In this document: positions 29,548 to 37,680 of the stretch, piece by piece | Position numbering within the stretch: position 1 is the stretch's first letter | How the letters are laid out: each line of letters opens with the position of its first letter | Assembly: GCA_017854535.1 (NCBI GenBank) | Contig: JAFMHL010000014.1 | Span: 1 to 64,000 of the forward strand | Length of the DNA stretch: 64,000 nucleotides | Direction of reading: 5' to 3' | DNA from: Nitratireductor sp. | Lineage (GTDB): Bacteria > Pseudomonadota > Alphaproteobacteria > Rhizobiales > Rhizobiaceae | Position numbers and translations under genes: made by a program | The notes under the pieces: model-generated | Told to the model about the DNA's origin: nothing | Databases searched by the model: none | What the model saw: the letters and a program-made list of their open reading frames with translations, nothing else

Positions 29548-30867
29548 ATGGTCCGTACATTATCGGCAGTGTATTTTGCCGTGCTCGTATCAGGAACGAA
29601 TGTTTATTCGCAAGATGCTGCTGAAATACTCACTCGCCAGGAGCAAACCCGAGCCGAATTAAATGCTCTACAACAATCTATCGAGCTTTCTCAGTCTCGC
29701 AAAGATGAATTGGCTCTTGAGATATCAGGACTTGAGGCCGATAGAGCAGCGATAAATCGCGATCTGATTGAAACTTCTACCCGTTCACGTTCGCTCGAAG
29801 AACGCATCAATCGATCTGCAAGCAGGTTGGAAGAGTTACGCGGTGATGAGGCTGATTTGAGAAAATCACTATCGGAACGGCGTTCAGTTTTAATTGAGGT
29901 GATAGCTGCCTTGCAACGCATGGGGCACAAGCCGCCGCCTGCATTGCTTGTAACGCCTCAAGATGCACTGTCTTCAGTGCGCTCTGCGATTTTACTGGGT
30001 GCCGTTGTGCCTGAGATCAGGGCAGAAACTGATATTTTGGCAACAGAGCTATCTGAGTTGGTTCGTATCAAATCTGATATCGATGCAAGCAGGCTGCGAT
30101 TGGCAACGGATCTTGAAGGGCTTGCTGACGAAGAACAAAGACTTGCATTGTTGTTGGAAGAAAAGAAAGATCTAACGAATAATGCGCGCGAAGAATTGGC
30201 CCAACAAACAGCTTTGGCCGCTGAACTTGCCGGAAAAGCAGGAAATCTCCAAGGCTTGATTACACAAATGGAGAGCCAAATTACTGCAGTGCGCGAAGCA
30301 GCCGAGGCAGCTCGTCTTGCTGAAGCCGAGCGCAAAGAACGCGAAGAACAATTATTGGCTGATGCGCGCGAGGACACCAATAAGCCAGATTTTGCCGATA
30401 CATCTCGCATTGCGCCAGCTATGTCCTTCCAACAAGCAAAAGGTCTATTGCCAAAGCCTGTTTCTGGTGTTGAACTAGCCGGATTCCAGCAAAAAACAAA
30501 CGCAGGAGATATTTCACAAGGCATTTCAATTGCAACACGGTCAGAAACGCGGGTATTGTCCCCTAGCGACGGTTGGGTAATTTATGCGGGACCTTTTCGA
30601 TCTTATGGTCAACTCTTGATCGTTAATGCGGGAGAGGGTTATCATGTGGTGTTGGCGGGCATGGAACGAATCAATGTGGAACTTGGTCAGTTTGTTCTGG
30701 CAGGTGAGCCGGTGGGCATAATGGGAGCGAGCCGGGTTGCCAGTAACGTAAATGTGGATACAGGTTCGACAAGACCTGTATTATATGTAGAATTCCGCAA
30801 GGACGGAAACTCGATAGACCCATCTCCGTGGTGGGCTAAATCAAGTGTGGAAGAGAGAAACGGATAA
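29548..30867 (+). CDS. envC: Murein hydrolase activator, EnvC-like
   Basis: The protein has a signal peptide (MVRTLSAVYFAVLVSGTNVYS), a long coiled coil (about residues 25-280, rich in Glu, Leu, Arg and Ala), and a C-terminal LytM/M23 domain. The zinc-binding residues of active M23 peptidases are not intact (GISIATRS replaces the HxxxD segment; HVVLAG keeps one His), so it should activate amidases rather than cut peptidoglycan. The start at 29548 gives a clean signal peptide; a GTG at 29485 is the alternative. Its stop overlaps the ctpA start by one base, a pairing common in Rhizobiales. Confidence 0.87.
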   Translation: MVRTLSAVYFAVLVSGTNVYSQDAAEILTRQEQTRAELNALQQSIELSQSRKDELALEISGLEADRAAINRDLIETSTRSRSLEERINRSASRLEELRGDEADLRKSLSERRSVLIEVIAALQRMGHKPPPALLVTPQDALSSVRSAILLGAVVPEIRAETDILATELSELVRIKSDIDASRLRLATDLEGLADEEQRLALLLEEKKDLTNNAREELAQQTALAAELAGKAGNLQGLITQMESQITAVREAAEAARLAEAERKEREEQLLADAREDTNKPDFADTSRIAPAMSFQQAKGLLPKPVSGVELAGFQQKTNAGDISQGISIATRSETRVLSPSDGWVIYAGPFRSYGQLLIVNAGEGYHVVLAGMERINVELGQFVLAGEPVGIMGASRVASNVNVDTGSTRPVLYVEFRKDGNSIDPSPWWAKSSVEERNG

Positions 30868-32198
30868 TGAAGAGAACCAGCCTGTTTATCGTCGGTATGC
30901 TTGTGGGAACCTCCATTGGTTTGGGTGTTACAACCATGATCACTGAGACAACCACAGCAAAAGCGGCCGGAGCTGATACTTATCGTCAACTGGCTTTGTT
31001 TGGAGATGTGTTTGAGCGGGTCCGTTCAACATATGTAACTGAGCCAGAAGATGAAAAATTGATTGAAAATGCGATCAATGGAATGCTTTCGGCCCTTGAT
31101 CCACATTCGAGTTATCTCAATCCCAAGGATTTCTCAGATATGAGAGTTCAAACCCGCGGTGAATTTGGCGGTCTGGGTATTGAAGTCACGATGGAAAATG
31201 AACTTGTCAAAGTGATTTCCCCTATCGATGGAACACCTGCTTCAGAAGCTGGCGTGCTTGCAGGTGATTTGATTTTTCAGATCGACGGGACGAATATTCG
31301 TGGTTTGACGCTTCAACAGGCCGTTGAAAAAATGCGTGGACCTGTGAATACCCCAATCGAATTGAAAATTCAGCGTGAAGGTGCGAATGGACCAATTGAT
31401 ATCACGATTATTCGTGATGTAATTAAGGTGCGCTCCGTGCGCTGGCGTGTTGAGCGTGATAATATTGGCTATGTGGATATCAACTCCTTTACAGAGCAAA
31501 CTGATAGTGGTCTTGAAGATGCTATTGGTAAAATCAAAGACCAAATTGGGGCTGATAAAGTTCAAGGCTATGTGATTGATCTGCGGTTGAATCCGGGCGG
31601 TTTGCTTGATCAGGCAGTGAATGTATCCGATGCATTTTTGGATCGTGGTGAGATTGTATCAACACGTGGTCGCGCCGAAGGTGATATATCTCGTTATTCT
31701 GCCCGTGCTGGCGATCTGACTGAAGGAAAACCTATCATTGTATTGATCAATGGAGGCTCTGCTAGCGCTTCGGAAATCGTTGCTGGTGCGCTGCAGGACC
31801 ATAAGCGTGCGACGATCCTTGGTTCGCGTTCATTTGGCAAAGGTTCGGTTCAAACGATTTTGCAATTGGGTGGCAGCGGGGCATTGCGTTTGACAACAGC
31901 GCTTTATTATACACCGTCCAATACCTCGATCCAGGCGAAAGGTATTTCACCTGATATCTCTGTATCACAACCTTTGCCGGATGAGTTGAAGGGCCGTGTC
32001 GAAACAGCGGGCGAATCAAACCTTCGTGGACATATCAATGGTCAATTAGAAGATGAGGAAGGCTCAGGTTCTTCCGCATATGTGCCACCGGATCCAAAAG
32101 ATGATATTCAACTGAATTATGCGCTTGATTTGATTTTGGGTTTGAAGACAGCAGAAGGACTTTTCCCACCAGATCCTTCTAAAGCATTGCCAAATTAA
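30867..32198 (+). CDS. ctpA: Carboxy-terminal processing protease, S41 family
   Basis: The 443-residue exported protease has an N-terminal membrane/signal segment (LFIVGMLVGTSIGLGVTTM) and a PDZ domain (about 90-175, FGGLGIEVTMENELVKVISP). The S41 catalytic core has the Ser in GGSASASEIVAG and the Lys in SRSFGKGSVQT. It trims C-terminal tails of periplasmic or outer-membrane proteins and is translationally coupled to envC. The C-terminal about 60 residues are acidic and variable. Confidence 0.95.
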   Translation: MKRTSLFIVGMLVGTSIGLGVTTMITETTTAKAAGADTYRQLALFGDVFERVRSTYVTEPEDEKLIENAINGMLSALDPHSSYLNPKDFSDMRVQTRGEFGGLGIEVTMENELVKVISPIDGTPASEAGVLAGDLIFQIDGTNIRGLTLQQAVEKMRGPVNTPIELKIQREGANGPIDITIIRDVIKVRSVRWRVERDNIGYVDINSFTEQTDSGLEDAIGKIKDQIGADKVQGYVIDLRLNPGGLLDQAVNVSDAFLDRGEIVSTRGRAEGDISRYSARAGDLTEGKPIIVLINGGSASASEIVAGALQDHKRATILGSRSFGKGSVQTILQLGGSGALRLTTALYYTPSNTSIQAKGISPDISVSQPLPDELKGRVETAGESNLRGHINGQLEDEEGSGSSAYVPPDPKDDIQLNYALDLILGLKTAEGLFPPDPSKALPN

Positions 32199-32216
32199 TC
32201 TCTAACTATGTAAAGG

Positions 32217-32244
32217 CCGCCAGTTCTTTTGATCTGGCGGTTTT
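32217..32244 (+). terminator. Terminator after ctpA
   Basis: The 7-bp stem CCGCCAG / CTGGCGG (32217-32223 with 32234-32240) has a 10-base loop and is followed by TTTTG. Confidence 0.8.
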
Positions 32245-32352
32245 GTTATGCAGTTCGTTAGCTTGGCAAAGTCTGGTAGTAAAAACGAAACTTTGGATTC
32301 GCATATCTGCATAAGCATGTGTTTGTGAGAGGCGAATGGGGATTTGTACGTT

Positions 32353-33546
32353 GTGAATGAGTTTGAAAAGCCTCTTGGGCAAAAGCCGGCAAAGGCTCCG
32401 CAATCAAAAACCAAGGTAAGCGCTGGTGGCAAATGGTTGGGCCTAGCTGGACTGGTAACCGGACTTGTAGCTATTGGCCTTGTGAGTTGGCAAATGCTTG
32501 CCCCGCCGCCAAAATTACCTGAGATCGTTGTTGCAGAGCACGAGCCAATAGCTAATGGCGATTTGCGCAATGATAAGCCTGATGGCGATGACACAGAGGA
32601 TAGCGCAGACTTAGAAGAAAGCAGCGTTAATGAGGGCGTTGATGGCGGGGAAGGTTTAACTGAATTAGAGCCCAACGGTTCGATCAGTATTCCTACTCCC
32701 AGACCCCCAAAAGCAAAACCGCAAGAGATTGGATTAGCACATTTGCCTGACCCGGGTCTTGTGGAAGAAGGTGCAACTGGGATCATTCCAAAGCGTGGAG
32801 CTGATGGGCGCAGAGCCATGGATGTCTATGCACGTGAAGCTGATACAACAGGCAATTTTGGCGTTGCTAGAGTGGTATTGATTGTCGGGGGAATGGGCCT
32901 AAGTCAAACCAGCAGCCAAGCGGCAATCAAGAAATTGCCGCCGTCGGTAACGCTAGCTTTTGCGCCGTATGGCAACAGCTTGACCCGCTGGATGCAGGAA
33001 GCGCGGAAAAAGGGCCATGAACTGCTTTTGCAAATTCCCATGGAACCCTTTGGCTTCCCACAAAACTCTCCGGGGCCACATACGCTTTCCAGCACTTATG
33101 GGGCGGAAGAAAATGAGGCAAATTTACATTGGTTGATGAGTCGCATTACAAATTACGTGGGTGTGATGAATTATCAGGGTGGGAAAATTTTGGCAGATGA
33201 AACTGCCCTTATGCCGATTTTTGGTGAAATTGCTGAGCGTGGTCTTTTGTTTATCGATGATGGCAGCTCTGGAAATAGCAAAAGTGCTGATGTGGCAGAG
33301 GCTTCGCTTTTACCATTTGCTGGCGTGCAAGTTCAAATAGATGCTAAGCGAACCCGCCGTGACATAGCAGAACAAATCGAATTATTGGTCAGAGAAGCTA
33401 AACGAACTGGCACGGCTATTGGTTTTTCAAACGGGTTTTCTGAAACCATTGATATGCTTGCAGAGTTTTCTCAAAAGGCAACCGCTCTTGGCGTGGAGAT
33501 AACCCCAGTGTCAGCCATTGTGAATGATCCAGAAAGATCAAGGTAA
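32353..33546 (+). CDS. Divergent polysaccharide deacetylase family protein
   Basis: The protein of about 397 residues has a short cytoplasmic N-terminus ([11 protein letters not shown]), one membrane helix (about 30-50), an acidic Pro-rich linker (about 55-130) and a divergent polysaccharide deacetylase (YibQ-type) domain. Visible motifs are [48 protein letters not shown] and [11 protein letters not shown]. Catalytic activity is not established for the family. A GTG at 32353 is chosen because GGGGA lies 10 bases upstream. It overlaps rppH by one base, a conserved arrangement in Rhizobiales. Confidence 0.88.
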   Translation: MNEFEKPLGQKPAKAPQSKTKVSAGGKWLGLAGLVTGLVAIGLVSWQMLAPPPKLPEIVVAEHEPIANGDLRNDKPDGDDTEDSADLEESSVNEGVDGGEGLTELEPNGSISIPTPRPPKAKPQEIGLAHLPDPGLVEEGATGIIPKRGADGRRAMDVYAREADTTGNFGVARVVLIVGGMGLSQTSSQAAIKKLPPSVTLAFAPYGNSLTRWMQEARKKGHELLLQIPMEPFGFPQNSPGPHTLSSTYGAEENEANLHWLMSRITNYVGVMNYQGGKILADETALMPIFGEIAERGLLFIDDGSSGNSKSADVAEASLLPFAGVQVQIDAKRTRRDIAEQIELLVREAKRTGTAIGFSNGFSETIDMLAEFSQKATALGVEITPVSAIVNDPERSR

Positions 33547-34058
33547 TGGGAAAGAAAAAACTGAAAGATCTACCTTACCGCCCATGTGTTGGGATCATGG
33601 TGTTAAATCGTGAAGGTAAAGTTTGGGCGGGACATCGTTTGACGCCGGACAATGGCGAATTATCCATGACGGATAAACGATGGCAGATGCCTCAGGGGGG
33701 CATTGACAAGAATGAAGCCTCTATAGATGCAGCTGAGCGGGAGCTGTTTGAAGAAACTGGAATGACGCATGTTTCTTTGCTGGCTCAAGCCCCAGACTGG
33801 ATCGACTATGATTTGCCGGAAGAATTGTTGGGTAAAGCGCTCAAGGGTAAGTATCGCGGACAAAGAATGGCGTGGTTTGCTTTTCGTTTTGAAGGCGATG
33901 AGACAGAGATTAATATTACCCATCCGCCGGAAGGCGCGCCTGTCGAATTTGACGCTTGGCAGTGGGTGGACATGGAAAAGCTGCCAGAAATGATTGTACC
34001 TTTCAAAAGGGCTGTTTATGATCAGGTCGTAGCCGCTTTCCGTCATTTGATAACATAA
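33546..34058 (+). CDS. rppH: RNA pyrophosphohydrolase (Nudix)
   Basis: The 170-residue protein begins with [21 protein letters not shown]. It has a full Nudix box in [23 protein letters not shown], followed by [28 protein letters not shown] typical of RppH/YgdP. It removes pyrophosphate from the 5' end of mRNAs and so starts decay. It is translationally coupled to the preceding gene. Confidence 0.94.
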   Translation: MGKKKLKDLPYRPCVGIMVLNREGKVWAGHRLTPDNGELSMTDKRWQMPQGGIDKNEASIDAAERELFEETGMTHVSLLAQAPDWIDYDLPEELLGKALKGKYRGQRMAWFAFRFEGDETEINITHPPEGAPVEFDAWQWVDMEKLPEMIVPFKRAVYDQVVAAFRHLIT

Positions 34059-34117
34059 TTGTATCAAGCAGCCACTTAAGACTGATCCTCTGCAGCATAA
34101 AATGAAATGAAAACTGA

Positions 34118-34618
34118 ATGCTTTGCAATAAACTGAAAATTCGTGCTTCAACTCCGAAAGATGCCAAAGCTATCCGCAAGGTCGAAACATTGGCTTTTGG
34201 GCGAAAAGCGGAAGCCAATCTGGTAGATCAGCTTATTCCTGCTCCAGAATTTACAGTTTCCTTGATCGCTGAATGTGATGGCAAGATTATTGGACATTTG
34301 TTGCTGACGGAGATTTCCGCGTCTGTAAAGGCGCTTGCTTTAGCACCCCTTGCAGTTGTGTCTGAATTTAGGGAAATGCAGGTTGGCAGCGATTTGGTTC
34401 GCTCCGGCATTCGGATTGCCCAGGAAAACACCTATGATGCGATCTTTGTTCTTGGCGACGTCTTTTACTATGAACGGTTTGGTTTTTCGAGCAATCTAGC
34501 AGACCCTTTTGAGATTGACTGGCAAGGGCGAGAGTTTCAAGCGCTTGAATTGCGTGAAGGTGCTCTTAAAAATAAAAAGGGCCGGTTAAATTACCCACAG
34601 CCCTTTTTAGATTTATAA
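34118..34618 (+). CDS. GNAT N-acetyltransferase
   Basis: The 166-residue GNAT protein carries IRASTPKDAKAIRKVETLAFG at the start, VSLIAECDGKIIGHLLLTEI, then LALAPLAVVSEFREMQVGSDLVRSGIRIAQENTYDAIFVLGD, the acetyl-CoA site of YhbS-type enzymes, with FYYERFGFSSN. The substrate is unknown. An intrinsic terminator overlaps the last codons. Confidence 0.85.
   Translation: MLCNKLKIRASTPKDAKAIRKVETLAFGRKAEANLVDQLIPAPEFTVSLIAECDGKIIGHLLLTEISASVKALALAPLAVVSEFREMQVGSDLVRSGIRIAQENTYDAIFVLGDVFYYERFGFSSNLADPFEIDWQGREFQALELREGALKNKKGRLNYPQPFLDL
34574..34608. terminator. Terminator overlapping the end of the GNAT gene
   Basis: The perfect 9-bp stem AAAAAGGGC / GCCCTTTTT (34574-34582 with 34600-34608) lies inside the last codons of the plus-strand gene. 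The A and T runs allow termination in both directions, serving also the minus-strand gene ending at 34648. Confidence 0.75.
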
Positions 34619-34647
34619 TTTCGAATGACAAAACTTTGCTCTAATGA

Positions 34648-35322
34648 TTACTCAATGCTGCCCGTGGTCAGCGTATCAATTGGTTGTCCTGCAATAAGCA
34701 TCGGATAGGCAGTCAATTGACCAATGATGCGGTTATGAACTGTGTCAGAATCACCAAGGCCAATATGGGTTGAGGACAATTTAAATTCAGTGTGGATGGT
34801 TGTTTCATTGCCACGGGCCAATCGAATTTTCTGACCGATACAGCCTACGGTTCTGCAAACAAAATTATCTACCCTGTGCACATTTGGCGTAACGCGTGTC
34901 AGCATTGGACCGTCCAAAACGCCTAGGTAATTTACTGGGATTCCGGCTCTGTTCAACTGAGCTGCCAAGGATGTAACGATATTGGCCCCATAGCTGATGC
35001 CTACTAGATTGATCAAAATTGATCTGTCTTTGGCATATTCGCGCTTAATATCAGCAAAAACCATCGGCTGGATAGCCATTCTACCTTCCACGGGCGTGGC
35101 ATAATCATAGTGCTTTGCGCCTTGCAACTTACCTTTGAGATTATCGAACCCGTGGCCAACAAATGGCATCACACTGGCAAGTCCATTTACCAAATAGGTT
35201 TTTTGATGCTGGTAGACTGGTTTAAGATTATCTGCCTTGGCAGGAATGGATGAAAATGCAGCTGAAACGGTCAGTATCGCGGCAAACGCGGCGATCCTTT
35301 TTTTGATGCGAAGGGTCATCAT
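34648..35322 (-). CDS. Exported alpha/beta-hydrolase-like protein
   Basis: The 224-residue protein has a Sec signal peptide (IAAFAAILTVSAAFSSIPAKA). The mature part shows LVNGLASVMPFVGHGFDNL near its start and LVGISYGANIVTSLAAQL in the middle, a G-x-S-x-G nucleophile elbow of alpha/beta hydrolases. An Asp follows in YLGVLDGP, and a His (THIGLGDSD) sits near the C-terminus, so a Ser-Asp-His triad is possible. Two cysteines (FVCRTVGCIG) may form a disulfide. The gene is not recognised by name; a lipase or esterase acting in the periplasm is inference. Confidence 0.7.
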   Translation of the reverse strand: MMTLRIKKRIAAFAAILTVSAAFSSIPAKADNLKPVYQHQKTYLVNGLASVMPFVGHGFDNLKGKLQGAKHYDYATPVEGRMAIQPMVFADIKREYAKDRSILINLVGISYGANIVTSLAAQLNRAGIPVNYLGVLDGPMLTRVTPNVHRVDNFVCRTVGCIGQKIRLARGNETTIHTEFKLSSTHIGLGDSDTVHNRIIGQLTAYPMLIAGQPIDTLTTGSIE

Positions 35323-35437
35323 TACAAATCCCTAGTTTCTTGGTTACATGCTTAAGAAACAGCAAATTGGTTAACTTGACGCTCAAAGGGATGGTTAATT
35401 TTGGGTAAAATAAGTTGTCTATGTCTTGCTATAAAAG

Positions 35438-35468
35438 CTTGAAAGCTTTCTAAATACGCATATGTTTG
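35438..35468 (+). promoter_or_regulatory. Candidate RpoH (heat-shock sigma) promoter of the 26-codon ORF
   Basis: CTTG at 35438-35441, 17 bases, then CATATGTTTG at 35459-35468. This matches the alphaproteobacterial RpoH pattern CTTG-N17/18-CYTATNTNNG except for one base. Transcription would begin near 35474, about 30 bases before the ATG at 35503. It is an inference from consensus only. Confidence 0.4.
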
Positions 35469-35487
35469 AATGGTATCGAAACAATTG

Positions 35488-35501
35488 AAAGGAGGTGATC
35501 C
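35488..35501 (+). promoter_or_regulatory. Extended Shine-Dalgarno, full complement of the 16S rRNA tail
   Basis: AAAGGAGGTGATCC is an exact 14-base complement of the 3' end of bacterial 16S rRNA (GGAUCACCUCCUUU). Its GGAGG core ends 7 bases before the ATG at 35503. Natural ribosome sites rarely pair over more than 6-8 bases. Confidence 0.85.
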
Positions 35502-35502
35502 A

Positions 35503-35583
35503 ATGTCGAGTGAATCATTATTTCCGTGTGGATCAATGCGCGTAGAAAGAACTCTGGAGCAACCTTCAGGAATTCTCATATAA
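35503..35583 (+). CDS. 26-codon small ORF with an extreme ribosome site
   Basis: The ORF encodes MSSESLFPCGSMRVERTLEQ followed by PSGILI, then TAA: 26 residues, with no signal peptide or membrane segment. Reasons to consider it real are the perfect 14-base Shine-Dalgarno at the right spacing, a possible RpoH-type promoter upstream, and a strong terminator 73 bases after the stop. No family is recognised. It could be a leader peptide, a true small protein, or a ribosome-capturing element in which the ribosome site matters more than the peptide. Confidence 0.55.
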   Translation: MSSESLFPCGSMRVERTLEQPSGILI

Positions 35584-35655
35584 GCACACCAGCTTCATTT
35601 TCATGATTTTTGAAAATGCAGTCAGGAATTGATTGTCCGGAAATGGAAATCACGG

Positions 35656-35686
35656 AACCGCCTATGCCCAGCATAGGCGGTTTTTT
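35656..35686 (+). terminator. Strong terminator after the 26-codon ORF
   Basis: A perfect 12-bp stem (AACCGCCTATGC at 35656-35667 with GCATAGGCGGTT at 35671-35682) closes a 3-base loop and runs into six T. Confidence 0.93.
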
Positions 35687-35721
35687 GTTATGTAAGAATT
35701 ATTGCCATTTTGAAAAAAACC

Positions 35722-35845
35722 CCAAAAACAACAATGCCCGTCGGGGGAGGAGGATCCGGCAGGCATCGCTATGTTTATCCGGCCTTGGGAGGGATGGCCT
35801 AGATAATGATACTTAGTGAATGGGAGGAAAACACCAAGTATGATT
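35722..35845 (-). ncRNA. Three-hairpin anti-Shine-Dalgarno small RNA (alpha-r14/NfeR1/cuckoo-like)
   Basis: Read on the minus strand there are three consecutive hairpins. Hairpin 1: ATACTTGGTG pairs with CACTAAGTAT (35832-35841 with 35809-35818), loop TTTTCCTCCCATT. Hairpin 2: GGCC/GGCC (35781-35799), loop ATCCCTCCCAA. Hairpin 3: a 10-position stem (35757-35766 with 35734-35743; one G-U, one mismatch), loop GATCCTCCTCCCC, followed by TGTTGTTTTT as a terminator tail. Each loop shows a CCTCCC anti-Shine-Dalgarno motif. This is the known plan of alphaproteobacterial alpha-r14 (suhB/NfeR1) and CcsR 'cuckoo' RNAs, which bind ribosome sites of many mRNAs. Ends are estimated. Open plus-strand frames here lack coding features. 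Confidence 0.8.
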
Positions 35846-35866
35846 CAAAACGTTACAAAACAATGT

Positions 35867-35882
35867 TTAACGTTTCATTAAC
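35867..35882. promoter_or_regulatory. CtrA binding site upstream of the small RNA
   Basis: TTAA-CGTTTCA-TTAAC is a perfect match to the CtrA full site TTAA-N7-TTAAC. It lies about 22-37 bases upstream of the estimated small-RNA 5' end, over the -35 position; a TAACGT that could be the -10 element lies near 35850-35855 on the minus strand. This is the geometry of CtrA-activated promoters. Confidence 0.6.
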
Positions 35883-35970
35883 TAGTATTTAAGGGTTCAG
35901 TTCTGATTTTTGGAGTCATAATGCTGCATTGCAGCATTGCAAAATTTGCATAGCTGGATTTGAAATGAGA

Positions 35971-36002
35971 AACGGGGGAGTGTTGTGGGCCACTCCCCCG
36001 TT
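35971..36002 (-). terminator. Hairpin downstream of the TadG-like gene
   Basis: A perfect 12-bp inverted repeat (AACGGGGGAGTG with CACTCCCCCGTT) has an 8-base loop. It lies 59 bases after the stop of the minus-strand gene. The T-tract on that strand is short (TTTCTCATTT), so termination may be partial; it may instead protect the mRNA 3' end. Confidence 0.65.
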
Positions 36003-36060
36003 CTTCCGTCCGACGATTGGCAAGCCTCAAGGCGGTCAAACCAAGGACTTATGTCTTGGC

Positions 36061-37344
36061 CTATCTAGTAAGGCGGAGTTCCTTGATGCTTTTAGCAATT
36101 TCACTGAAAGCCGTTCTCAATTCTGTTTCGCTGTTGGCGTCATAGAAGTAAGCGGTTACATCCGTGTCTTCAGAGGCACAGGCTTTCAATGTCTGTTTGG
36201 CATCATTGGGAGCGTTGAAGGCAATTGAATAGACCTCAATGCCATTGCCGCCCGCTTTTGCCTTTTTCATGCCTTTGCACAAAGCAATGGAATCCAGATT
36301 TGATGCATTAATTGTTTGGGACGTATCTCTTGGATCACTTTCATATCCATCAAAATATGTGTTGAAACTTCCATCGGTCATCAAGATAGCAATCTTTTTG
36401 GTTTTGCTATTGTAATTTGCTGGTTCAGTGCCTTTTGGCCAAAGTGACTGCCATTTTTCGGAAAGCATGTAATAGCCCCAGGCAATACCCAAATGACCAG
36501 CGGTATATCCATCTGCTTTCAAAGCAGTAATGTCGCCTTTCAACACCGTCGCGTTTGACGTAAGAGGACGAACTTTGCTTGAAGAACAGTCCGCGCCAGA
36601 AATGGCAGAGACATATTCCGTAGTGTAGGACACATCTGTATGGGTGTTTATTTTGCGTTCAGTCATGCACTTTTTTGAACTTTGACCACTTGCCTTGGTA
36701 ACCAGTGCGTTCGATAAACGCACGCCTTCTGAGTAAGGTACTACACCTAAGCGGACCCGTGAGTTATTTTTGCCATCTGGGAGTAGGATGTCTACCGCAT
36801 CTTTTGCGGCCAGCTTCAAAGAATCTAATTTGCCGTCCCAGTTCATAGATCCTGTCACATCAAGCACCATGCTGATTTCTACTTCAGTGGTTGAGAAAGT
36901 CGCTTCTGAAAAAGATTGAACTGGAACTGTCTCATAGCCCAAGAGGCTCATGACCGCCATTTGTACGGGTGCTTCAAGGGTGGCATTGATTTGGCCTGTT
37001 GAAGTGTTCACATTGAACTCAATGATGTTGGTATGATCAGAAAGTTCTGGATGTTGCCCAAGATTTGCAAAAAGATTATTTTCAAAAACCGTTTTTAATT
37101 GAGCCGAAGTTCCGTTTTTCTCCAACATCTCATTACCCGCTGCAAGGATAGCTGCATCCAAAGAGTTGTTGAGTAAGGTCTTGGCTCGAGACATTTGCGA
37201 ATAATCTACCGCAAGCCCCATGGACAGGAATATCGAAATTGCAGAAACACCGAATATGGCAGTGAATGTCCCACTTGTATCTTGAATAAAGCTAAGGGCA
37301 TTTGATTTCAGCTTGCTGATTGTGTTTTGTATGACGGATTTCAT
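36061..37344 (-). CDS. TadG-like pilus assembly protein with von Willebrand factor A domain
   Basis: The 427-residue protein starts at 37344 (MKSVIQNTISKLKS), with AGGAG 7 bases upstream. It has a TadE/TadG-type N-terminal segment (SFIQDTSGTFTAIFGVSAISIFLSMGLAVDYSQMSRAKTLL, continuing) with one membrane helix at about 30-50. A von Willebrand A domain starts at about residue 160 with a MIDAS-type motif LDVTGSMNWDG and continues IAILMTDGSFNT. TadG proteins are pseudopilin-like parts of Flp/tight-adherence pili facing the periplasm. No other tad gene is nearby, so this is an orphan copy. A CtrA-like site lies upstream. Confidence 0.83.
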   Translation of the reverse strand: MKSVIQNTISKLKSNALSFIQDTSGTFTAIFGVSAISIFLSMGLAVDYSQMSRAKTLLNNSLDAAILAAGNEMLEKNGTSAQLKTVFENNLFANLGQHPELSDHTNIIEFNVNTSTGQINATLEAPVQMAVMSLLGYETVPVQSFSEATFSTTEVEISMVLDVTGSMNWDGKLDSLKLAAKDAVDILLPDGKNNSRVRLGVVPYSEGVRLSNALVTKASGQSSKKCMTERKINTHTDVSYTTEYVSAISGADCSSSKVRPLTSNATVLKGDITALKADGYTAGHLGIAWGYYMLSEKWQSLWPKGTEPANYNSKTKKIAILMTDGSFNTYFDGYESDPRDTSQTINASNLDSIALCKGMKKAKAGGNGIEVYSIAFNAPNDAKQTLKACASEDTDVTAYFYDANSETELRTAFSEIAKSIKELRLTR

Positions 37345-37472
37345 TTTGCACTCCTGATGGTCTGTTTGACCTGAGCAATGCAACTGTCCTGCCATGTGAG
37401 CGCTAGCATTCATGGGCAAGGAGGTGAAAATAGTAACGTGTTGTTTTTATTGTATTTTTTCGTCTGCGCTTG

Positions 37473-37488
37473 GTTAACTAATGGTAAA
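37473..37488. promoter_or_regulatory. CtrA-like site upstream of the TadG-like gene
   Basis: On the minus strand the site reads TTTA-CCATTAG-TTAAC, one mismatch from TTAA-N7-TTAAC, about 130 bases upstream of the start at 37344. The 336-base gap between the TadG-like start and the DUF4175 stop shows nothing else apart from a short ATTGCG/CGCAAT dyad near 37530. Confidence 0.35.
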
Positions 37489-37680
37489 TAGCGATTGTCG
37501 ACTTTTTTGACCGTTTACACGGCATTAACCATGATGGGATTGCGCGTCCCGCAATGACACAGGGGTAAAATATATATGAGAATAGCGCGCCAAAATGGTA
37601 CGCATTCTTGGCACAATTCATGAAAAGGGATAATTAAGAGAAGCTATCGAGTCGTGTCTGCCTTGGGATCAAGACAAAAG

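Noticed and set aside
35352-35579. Minus-strand frame of 75 codons opposite the tiny ORF
   Set aside because: It has no ribosome site and would be antisense to the perfect Shine-Dalgarno and candidate promoter on the plus strand.
35929-36228. Plus-strand frame of 99 codons starting at the 12-bp hairpin
   Set aside because: It overlaps the end of the TadG-like gene on the other strand, runs through a terminator-like hairpin, and has no ribosome site or family features.
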